This document shows, piece by piece, positions 57,678 to 64,000 of a stretch of DNA of 64,000 bases. Within the stretch, counting starts at the first letter, position 1. Each line of letters opens with the position of its first letter. Origin of the DNA: HK1 sp965221725 (GTDB taxonomy: Bacteria > Pseudomonadota > Gammaproteobacteria > HK1); NCBI GenBank assembly GCA_965221725.1, contig OZ244909.1, forward strand, positions 434,001-498,000, given 5' to 3'. A model generated the notes under the pieces. That model searched no databases and was not told the DNA's origin. It worked only from the letters and a program-made list of their open reading frames with translations. The translations under genes were made by a program, and so were the position numbers.

Positions 57678-59365
57678 GCCACGGCCCCCCCCGTCACCAG
57701 CTCGCCGGCGTCGGGCCGCCCGGCCGGTTCCTCCCGGCGACGGCCCGCACGATAGCGGCCGGCGGCCTCGATGAACCCCCTGAACAGGGGATGACCGTCG
57801 CGCGGCGTGGACGTGAATTCGGGATGGAACTGGCACCCGATGAACCAGGGGTGATCGGACAGTTCGACGACTTCGACGAGCGTGCCGTCCAGGGTCTTGC
57901 CCGCGATTTGCAGCCCCGCGTCCTGCAGGGGATCCATGTAGGTGTTGTTGAACTCGTAGCGGTGCCGGTGACGCTCGCGGATGATGTCGGCGCCGTACAC
58001 CGCGCGCATCCGCGACTCGCGCCGCAGTCTTACCTCCTGCGCGCCGAGACGCATCGTTCCCCCCAGGTCGGAGTCCTCGCCCCGGCGCTCCAGCGCCCCG
58101 TCCTTGCCCACCCATTCGGTGACCAGCGCGATGACGGGGTGGGGCGTCGCGCGGTCGAACTCCGTGCTGCCGGCGCCTTCGAGCCCCGCGCAGTGGCGCG
58201 CGTACTCGATCACCGCCACCTGCATGCCGAGACAGATGCCGAGGTACGGCACCCGGTGCTCCCGCGCATGGCGCACCGCCTCGATCATGCCGTCGATCCC
58301 GCGCTTGCCGAACCCGCCGGGGACGAGAATCGCGTCGAGCCCTTCGAGGCGGCCGGGGCCGGCGCTCTCGAGCGCCTCGGAGTCCACGTAGTCGATGTCC
58401 ACCCGGGTTCCGGTGTGGATTCCGGCGTGGATGAGCGCCTCGCTGAGCGACTTGTAGGACTCCGCGAGGCCGACATACTTTCCCACCATCCCGATCCGGA
58501 CCCGCCGGCGCGCGTTCTCCAGCCCGCGAACGACCGTGTCCCACTCGGACAGGACGCTCTCCGCCGCCTCCATCGCGAACCGCTCGACCACCAGATCGTC
58601 GAGGCCCTGCTCGTGGAGCATGCGGGGAATGCGGTAGATGCTGTCGGCGTCGGCGCAGCTCACCACCGCGCGTTCGGGCACGTTGGTGAACAGCGCAATC
58701 TTGCGCCGCTCCGCGTCCGGGAGGGCGCGTTCGGACCGGCACAGCAGGATGTCGGGCTGGATGCCGATGGAGCGCAGTTCCTTCACCGAATGCTGGGTCG
58801 GCTTGGTCTTCAGCTCGCCGGCGGCGCCGATGTAGGGGACCAGCGTGAGGTGCATGAAGATCGAACGCTGCTCGCCGAGCTCGATCCGCATCTGCCGGAT
58901 GGTCTCCAGAAACGGCAGCGACTCGATGTCGCCGACGGTGCCGCCGATCTCCACCAGGCAGATTTCCGCGTCGCCCGCCCCCCGGCGGATGCCGGCCTTG
59001 ATCTCGTCGGTGATATGCGGAATGACCTGGACGGTGTCGCCCAGGTACTCGCCGCGGCGTTCCTTGGTGAGGACGTTCCAGTAGATCTGGCCGGTGGTGA
59101 AGTTGTTCCACCGGCCCATGGTGGTGCGCACGAAGCGTTCGTAGTGACCGAGATCGAGATCGGTCTCCGCTCCGTCCTCGGTGACGAACACCTCTCCGTG
59201 CTGAAACGGGTTCATCGTCCCCGGGTCGACGTTGATGTAGGGGTCGAGCTTGACGAGGGTGACGCGCAGGCCCCTCGCCTCCAGGATCGCCGCGAGCGAC
59301 GCGGACGCAATGCCCTTGCCGAGTGACGAGACGACCCCGCCCGTGATGAAGATGAAACGCGACAT
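57674..59365 (-). CDS. pyrG: CTP synthase
   Basis: 563 aa. It makes CTP from UTP, ATP and glutamine. The synthetase domain starts FIFITGGVVSSLGKGIASAS with VKLDPYINVDPGTMNPFQHG. The class I glutaminase domain has LVPGGFGKRGIDGMIEA, nucleophile Cys in YLGICLGMQVAVIEYAR and the His/Glu pair in GCQFHPEFTSTPRDGHPLF. The C-terminus has about 25 extra Arg/Gly/Ala-rich residues. Upstream of kdsA and eno, as in many gammaproteobacteria. Confidence 0.97.
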   Translation of the reverse strand: MSRFIFITGGVVSSLGKGIASASLAAILEARGLRVTLVKLDPYINVDPGTMNPFQHGEVFVTEDGAETDLDLGHYERFVRTTMGRWNNFTTGQIYWNVLTKERRGEYLGDTVQVIPHITDEIKAGIRRGAGDAEICLVEIGGTVGDIESLPFLETIRQMRIELGEQRSIFMHLTLVPYIGAAGELKTKPTQHSVKELRSIGIQPDILLCRSERALPDAERRKIALFTNVPERAVVSCADADSIYRIPRMLHEQGLDDLVVERFAMEAAESVLSEWDTVVRGLENARRRVRIGMVGKYVGLAESYKSLSEALIHAGIHTGTRVDIDYVDSEALESAGPGRLEGLDAILVPGGFGKRGIDGMIEAVRHAREHRVPYLGICLGMQVAVIEYARHCAGLEGAGSTEFDRATPHPVIALVTEWVGKDGALERRGEDSDLGGTMRLGAQEVRLRRESRMRAVYGADIIRERHRHRYEFNNTYMDPLQDAGLQIAGKTLDGTLVEVVELSDHPWFIGCQFHPEFTSTPRDGHPLFRGFIEAAGRYRAGRRREEPAGRPDAGELVTGGAVA

Positions 59366-59440
59366 CGGAACCTGCTTCGAAGGGGCCGCCGACCGGCCGC
59401 CGGACGGAAAGGCAAGGTAGCAGAAGCCCCCTCCGCCGGC

Positions 59441-59535
59441 AACGAACGCCCGACCACGAACGCCCGACCGCGCCTGAACATGAACACCCGAGCACGAGCG
59501 TCTGAACACGCCCGAACACGAACGCCCGAACCGAG
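59441..59535. repeat. Degenerate tandem repeat upstream of pyrG
   Basis: About seven imperfect units of the type cgaacgcccga / tgaacacccga, 11-15 nt each, between the pyrG start and the darP end. It lies where the pyrG promoter would be expected. Confidence 0.6.
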
Positions 59536-59641
59536 CCGCGATTCCCACCAGCGGGCGGGAATGTGTCCTCGAAATCGTCCCGAACGAGCGCTCCGGAGCT
59601 GGAAATCCCGCCTCCCCGACGCCACGGGACGGCATCCCGGG

Positions 59642-60145
59642 TCAGTTCCGGTCGGGAGCGTCCAGGCCGTGGTCGCAGAGAAACCGGAACAGGCGGCGGC
59701 CGCCGGAGTTCCCCGTCTCGCTCCCGTCCTCGCGCCGGGCGGCGGTGACGAGGTGACGCAACTGCTGGAAATCGGGTCCCGACAACGCCGCGCGCAGCGC
59801 GTCCGGTGACGCCTCGCCCCGCACCAGCGCATCGCGCAACCGTTCGAGGCGGCGGTGGCGCACCGCTTCACGCCGGCCGGGGCGGCGAACGGCGTCGAGC
59901 GCCGCCTCGATCGGGCCGGGGTCACCTTCCCGGAGCCGGCGCGCGATGTAGCGGATCTGCCGCCGCCGGGCGGTGCGCTCCAGACCGCACGCGTCGGCCA
60001 CTGCGGCCTCGAGATCCGGCCACAGGGGGATGCGCGCGAGGTCGCTCTCCCCCAGCGCGGTCAGCGATTCGGCGAGCGCCTGCAACGCAAGCGCTTCCCG
60101 CCGGCGCTGCGACTTCGACTTGCGGGTCGCCTCGGAGTCGTTCAT
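59642..60145 (-). CDS. darP: Ribosome-associated protein DarP (YjgA, DUF615)
   Basis: 167 aa. The family begins with a basic Ser/Lys/Arg stretch (SEATRKSKSQRRREALALQA), then LGESDLARIPLWPDL, RTARRRQIRYIARRLREGD and the C-terminal QQLRHLVTAARRE followed by GGRRLFRFLCDHG. In E. coli YjgA/DarP helps late assembly of the 50S subunit. It is divergent from pepN, with an AT-rich intergenic region between them. Confidence 0.93.
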   Translation of the reverse strand: MNDSEATRKSKSQRRREALALQALAESLTALGESDLARIPLWPDLEAAVADACGLERTARRRQIRYIARRLREGDPGPIEAALDAVRRPGRREAVRHRRLERLRDALVRGEASPDALRAALSGPDFQQLRHLVTAARREDGSETGNSGGRRLFRFLCDHGLDAPDRN

Positions 60146-60441
60146 GCGCGGGTCATCGACCGGAATCTGCAAAAAAACCCACCGTGATTTCAGAAAAACA
60201 TCGCCATCCTGTATGGATACGAAATAAAGTGCGAAGACATCATCGACGAGTGAAAGGTTGCCATGAGTGGAGCCGCTACGACATCGCACAGACCCGCAAG
60301 CGGGAAGACGAAATCGACCTTGCTCCGTTCGGGGCGCAGATCGCCTGAGCCGCTGCAATCGTCCATCCCGCCGCCCCGGCACCGCACTCGATGCCTCGCA
60401 GGGGCGTCCCTATTGCACGCCGGACCATCCAGGGACTTCCG
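60146..60441. other. Divergent promoter region of darP and pepN
   Basis: The most AT-rich stretch of this part of the window, including an A7 run near 60171 and ggatacgaaataaag near 60215. A short protein-like scrap (RYDIAQTRKREDEIDLAPFG, ending at the TGA at 60348) has no start of its own and may be a remnant. No clear operator was identified. Confidence 0.45.
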
Positions 60442-63084
60442 ATGAACACCACCGAACCCGCCGTCACCCGGCTCGCGAACTACGCTCCGCCCCCGTTCTT
60501 CATCGACGAGGTGGACCTCGAATTCGAACTCGACGAGGCGCGGACCCTGGTGCGGGCGAAACTCAAGGTCCGGCGCAACCCCGACGCCGCGCCGGAAACG
60601 GACCTGATCCTCGACGGAGAGGGCCTGGAAACCGGAGCGGTGGGCATCGACGGGGTGGCGATTTCCGGGAACCGCGTCGAGATCGCGCAGGAGAAGCTCA
60701 CCGTCCGCGATGCGCCCGACCGGTTCGTGCTCGACACCGAGGTCGCGATCCGGCCCGGCGCCAACCAGTCGCTCGAAGGGCTCTACGCGTCGTCGGGGAA
60801 CCTCTGCACGCAGTGCGAGGCGCAAGGGTTCCGGAAGATCACCTGGTTCCCCGACCGCCCGGACGTGATGGCGCGGTACCGCGTGCGCATCACCGGCGAT
60901 CCGCAGCGGTACCCGGTGATGCTGTCGAACGGCAACGACGTCGAGCGCGGCACCCTCGACGACGGCCGCCGGTACGTGGTGTGGGAGGACCCGTTCCCGA
61001 AGCCGAGCTATCTCTTCGCCCTCGTCGCGGGCCGGCTCGAATGCGTCGAGGACCACTTCACCACCCGCTCGGGGCGCGAGGTGACCCTGCGCATCCACGT
61101 CGAGCCCCACAACATCGACCGCTGCGACCACGCGATGGACTCGCTCAAGCGCGCGATGCGCTGGGACGAGGAGGTCTACGGCCTGGAGTACGACCTCGAC
61201 ACTTTCATGATCGTCGCCGTCGACGACTTCAACATGGGGGCGATGGAGAACAAGGGGCTCAACATCTTCAACTCCGCGTACGTGCTCGCCCGCCCCGACA
61301 CCGCCACCGACCGGGATTTCGCGGCGATCGAGACCGTCATCGCGCACGAATATTTCCACAACTGGACCGGCAACCGCGTCACCTGTCGCGACTGGTTCCA
61401 GTTGAGCCTCAAGGAAGGCCTGACGGTGTTCCGTGACCAGCAGTTCACCGCCGACATGTCGCTGCGCGACGTGAAACGCATTCGCGACGTGCGGGTGCTG
61501 CGAAGCCACCAGTTCGCGGAGGACGCCGGCCCCATGGCGCACCCCGTGCGGCCCGACGCCTACATCGAGATCAGCAACTTCTACACCGTCACCATCTACA
61601 ACAAGGGCGCCGAAGTCATCCGGATGCTGCACACCCTGCTCGGCGACGAGACGTTCCGGGCGGGCGTCCGGCTCTACTTCGAACGCCACGACGGCGAGGC
61701 CGTCACCACCGACGACTTCGTCGCGGCGATGGAGGCCGCGTCGGGGATGGATCTCGCGCAGTTCCGGCGCTGGTACACGCAGGCCGGCACGCCGGTGCTC
61801 CGCGCCCGCAGCACGTACGACGCCATGCGCTCGCTCTACGTGCTCGACATCGAGCAGCACACCCCGCCGACCCCTGGACAACCGGAGAAGCGGCCGCTGC
61901 ACATCCCGGTCCGGGTCGCGCTGCTCGGCGCGGACGGCGGCAACCTTTCGCTCCACTCGGCGGAGCCGGCGCTGGCGGGCGAGCGCGAAGCGGTGCTCGA
62001 GGTCCGCGAGACGCGCCACCGCTTCCGCTTCTCGCGCGTTGCCGCGCCTCCGGTCGCGTCGCTCGCGCGCGGTTTCTCCGCCCCGGTGAAGGTCGAGATC
62101 GAGCGCGGCGACGACGAACTCGCATTCCTGATCGCCCACGAAACCGATCCGTTCAACCGCTGGGACGCGGTGCAGGAGTACGCGATGCGGCTGATGCTGC
62201 GGATGGTCGCCGACCGGCTCGCGGGGGGCGAGGTCGGCGTGCCCGACGGGTTCGTCGCCGCCCTGCGCGCCCTGCTCCTCGACGCCACCGCCGACCCCGC
62301 GTTCACGGCGGAGGCGCTCACCCTGCCGTCGGAGTCGAACCTCGCGGATCGCATGGAGGTCATCGCGGTCGAGGCCATCCACGAAGTGCGCGAAACGCTG
62401 AGGGCGACCCTGGCCCGGCGCCTCGCGGACGCCTTCGCGTCCGTCCACGATGCAAACCGGTCCCGCGGACCCTACCGCTTCGACGCCGAAAGCGCCGGCC
62501 GCCGGAGCCTGAAGAACCTCTGCCTCGGCTACCTGATGGAACTCGACGACCCGGCGGCGCGTTCGACCTGCCGGCGCCAGCTCGAGACCGCGGACAACAT
62601 GACCGATGCGCTCGCCGCCCTCACCTGCTTTGCCGATTCGCCCGACCCGGAGCGACACGACCATCTCGCCTGGTTCGAGGCCCGGTGGAAGGACGATCCG
62701 CTGGTGCTCGACAAGTGGTTCTCGCTCCAGGCCACCTCACGCCAGCCCGACACCCTCGACAACGTGCGCCGGCTCACCGCGCACCCCGGCTTCGATCTGC
62801 GGAATCCGAACCGGGTCCGGGCGCTCCTCGGCGCGTTCTGTCACGCCAACCAGCGCTGGTTTCACGATGCGCCCGGTCGGGGATACCGGCTCCTTTCCGA
62901 ACACGTGCTGGCCATCGACGCATTCAATCCGCAGTCCGCAGCCCGACTGCTGGGCGCAGCCAGCCGCTGGCGCCGCCTCGATCCGACCCGCAGGGCGCGG
63001 CTGCGCGGCGAACTCGAACGGGTGCTGGCAGCACCCGGGCTTTCCCGGGACTGCCACGAGATCGCGAAGAAGTTCCTGGCCTGA
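60442..63084 (+). CDS. pepN: Aminopeptidase N (M1 metalloprotease)
   Basis: 880 aa, close to the E. coli enzyme (870). Cytoplasmic zinc aminopeptidase finishing peptide degradation. The exopeptidase motif is MGAMENKGLN, and the zinc site HEYFHN has His302, Glu303 and His306, with the third ligand Glu in SLKEGLTVFRDQQ. The N-terminal saddle (GLYASSGNLCTQCEAQGFRK) and the long helical C-terminal domain characteristic of the E. coli-type PepN are present. Confidence 0.97.
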   Translation: MNTTEPAVTRLANYAPPPFFIDEVDLEFELDEARTLVRAKLKVRRNPDAAPETDLILDGEGLETGAVGIDGVAISGNRVEIAQEKLTVRDAPDRFVLDTEVAIRPGANQSLEGLYASSGNLCTQCEAQGFRKITWFPDRPDVMARYRVRITGDPQRYPVMLSNGNDVERGTLDDGRRYVVWEDPFPKPSYLFALVAGRLECVEDHFTTRSGREVTLRIHVEPHNIDRCDHAMDSLKRAMRWDEEVYGLEYDLDTFMIVAVDDFNMGAMENKGLNIFNSAYVLARPDTATDRDFAAIETVIAHEYFHNWTGNRVTCRDWFQLSLKEGLTVFRDQQFTADMSLRDVKRIRDVRVLRSHQFAEDAGPMAHPVRPDAYIEISNFYTVTIYNKGAEVIRMLHTLLGDETFRAGVRLYFERHDGEAVTTDDFVAAMEAASGMDLAQFRRWYTQAGTPVLRARSTYDAMRSLYVLDIEQHTPPTPGQPEKRPLHIPVRVALLGADGGNLSLHSAEPALAGEREAVLEVRETRHRFRFSRVAAPPVASLARGFSAPVKVEIERGDDELAFLIAHETDPFNRWDAVQEYAMRLMLRMVADRLAGGEVGVPDGFVAALRALLLDATADPAFTAEALTLPSESNLADRMEVIAVEAIHEVRETLRATLARRLADAFASVHDANRSRGPYRFDAESAGRRSLKNLCLGYLMELDDPAARSTCRRQLETADNMTDALAALTCFADSPDPERHDHLAWFEARWKDDPLVLDKWFSLQATSRQPDTLDNVRRLTAHPGFDLRNPNRVRALLGAFCHANQRWFHDAPGRGYRLLSEHVLAIDAFNPQSAARLLGAASRWRRLDPTRRARLRGELERVLAAPGLSRDCHEIAKKFLA

Positions 63085-63104
63085 CCCGGAGATTTCGGTA
63101 GTGC

Positions 63105-63172
63105 TCCACTTCGACTCCTGAGGTCTCGGGAAAGCCGGTGCACGCAGGGCGGAGATACCGGGCAGAATTTCA
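63105..63172 (+). repeat. Dispersed ~65-bp element, copy 4
   Basis: Same orientation and core as the other copies (ttcgactcctgaggtctcgg, then aaagccggtgcacgc and gggcggagataccgggcag). It begins 21 nt after the pepN stop codon, the same kind of position as copies 1 and 2. It shares the AATTTCAAA right end with copy 3. Confidence 0.75.
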
Positions 63173-63317
63173 AAACGGGCACCGAAATTTCACCTGCTCC
63201 CGGCTGCGGGTACGAATCTGACCGTTTTCACGACGTTGAACCCGGCAAGAGGATGCCCTCCCGCCCGGAAGCCCATTCCACTACACTGCCATCCTGTCCC
63301 GCATCCCCCGAATCCCG

Positions 63318-63908
63318 ATGGCGCAACCGGCACTCGACAGCACGATTTCCACTCGACCCGGGGTGACCGGCAGGGCGACCTATCAGGACGTTCTCGATGC
63401 GCCGCCGCATCGCGTGGCCCAGATCCTCGACGGGGTACTCCACACCCATCCACGGCCCGCCATGCCCCATGCGCACGCGAGTTCGTCGCTCGGGATGACG
63501 CTCGGCCCCCCGTTCCACCACGGCGCCGATGGCCCCGGCGGGTGGTGGATCGTCGACGAGCCGGAGCTGCACCTCGGCGACGACATCGTGGTCCCCGATC
63601 TGGCCGGCTGGCGCCGGGAGCGAATGCCGGACTTTCCCGACACCGCCTACGTCACCCTCGCTCCCGACTGGGTCTGCGAGGTGCTCTCTCCCTCCACCCG
63701 CAAGCTCGATATCCACGACAAGCGCCTCGTCTACGCCCGCGAAGGCGTCGGGCATCTGTGGTTCATCGACCCCGCCGCCCGCACCCTCGAAGCGTTCGAA
63801 CTCCACGACGGCCGCTGGCTCCTCATCGCCACCGCCCGGGAAGACGACCCGATCCGGATCCCGCCCTTCGATGCCGTCACCTTCCGCCTGGGCAAACTGT
63901 GGCCATAG
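63318..63908 (+). CDS. Uma2 family protein (DUF820, PD-(D/E)XK fold)
   Basis: 196 aa. ATYQDVLDAPPHRVAQILDG at the N-terminus, then the restriction-nuclease-like core: Asp in DDIVVPDLAGWRRERMP (near 94), Glu in WVCEVLSPSTRKLDIHDK (near 119) with the following Lys, and YAREGVGHLWFIDP. The fold is that of PD-(D/E)XK nucleases; the biological role of the Uma2 family is not settled. Such genes are often acquired and multi-copy. The 91 nt beyond it to the window edge show nothing assignable. Confidence 0.9.
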   Translation: MAQPALDSTISTRPGVTGRATYQDVLDAPPHRVAQILDGVLHTHPRPAMPHAHASSSLGMTLGPPFHHGADGPGGWWIVDEPELHLGDDIVVPDLAGWRRERMPDFPDTAYVTLAPDWVCEVLSPSTRKLDIHDKRLVYAREGVGHLWFIDPAARTLEAFELHDGRWLLIATAREDDPIRIPPFDAVTFRLGKLWP

Positions 63909-64000
63909 CATCGGCGTCGCGGGCGCGCGCGGAAAGAGGTCGAGGAAGGGCTGGAAGCGGTCCTGCCGACGCTTCGCGACGAGGACCGTGGCGAACTGTC

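Noticed and set aside
63909..64000. Possible start of another gene at the right edge
   Set aside because: Only 91 nt remain. A protein-like reading exists on either strand, but nothing can be assigned.

Overview
The window looks like chromosome from an uncultured, very GC-rich gammaproteobacterium. The block pyrG-kdsA-eno-ftsB-ispD-ispF, the E. coli-type PurB and PurL, MsrPQ, DarP and PepN are a gammaproteobacterial set. No rRNA, tRNA, integrase, transposase or CRISPR array was recognised.

Layout. 1-6505 (+): a peptide ABC importer (binding protein and two permeases, the first broken by a 1-nt frameshift), then a DUF1028 Ntn-hydrolase-like protein and a gamma-glutamyltransferase; together they read as uptake and hydrolysis of gamma-glutamyl peptides. 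6649-14456: purB, a lysine-rich membrane protein and a very long purL. 14508-18753: a DUF4143 ATPase fragment, msrPQ, a VapBC-type toxin-antitoxin pair with a visible promoter/operator, and an Smr-domain protein. 18794-22156: a subtilisin-like surface lipoprotein with a C-terminal barrel, a small coiled-coil membrane protein and a helix-turn-helix remnant.

22707-39822 (all minus strand) is the most interesting part: an 18-gene, mostly overlapping operon. It encodes a dedicated type II fatty-acid/polyene-like synthase (two acyl carrier proteins, one stand-alone ketosynthase, one ketosynthase that has lost its cysteine, a fused ketosynthase/chain-length-factor-like double protein, two ketoreductases, a degenerate reductase, a FabZ-like dehydratase and a hotdog thioesterase). 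With it are a membrane-anchored FeeM/GNAT-like N-acyltransferase, a GcvT-like folate-fold protein, two related TPR-like exported proteins, and a Lol-like export branch (ATPase, FtsX-type permease, LolA-like carrier, outer-membrane barrel). The likely product is an acylated lipid or N-acyl amino acid placed in the outer membrane. The layout resembles aryl-polyene clusters, but the exporter and tailoring enzyme differ.

40331-53369: a small lipoprotein, about 1 kb of gene remnants, then a 3,821-residue autotransporter adhesin (choice-of-anchor R-like, six Fn3 and many Calx-beta-like domains). It contains a near-perfect 1,761-bp tandem repeat and is preceded by 13 copies of a 7-bp repeat. 53539-63908: the isoprenoid/enolase/KDO/CTP block, darP, pepN and an Uma2 family protein.

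A recurring theme is expansion of short tandem repeats (7, 15, 18, 21, 42, 72 and 1,761 bp) in leaders, spacers and protein tails, including those of essential enzymes, plus a roughly 65-bp dispersed element present four times.
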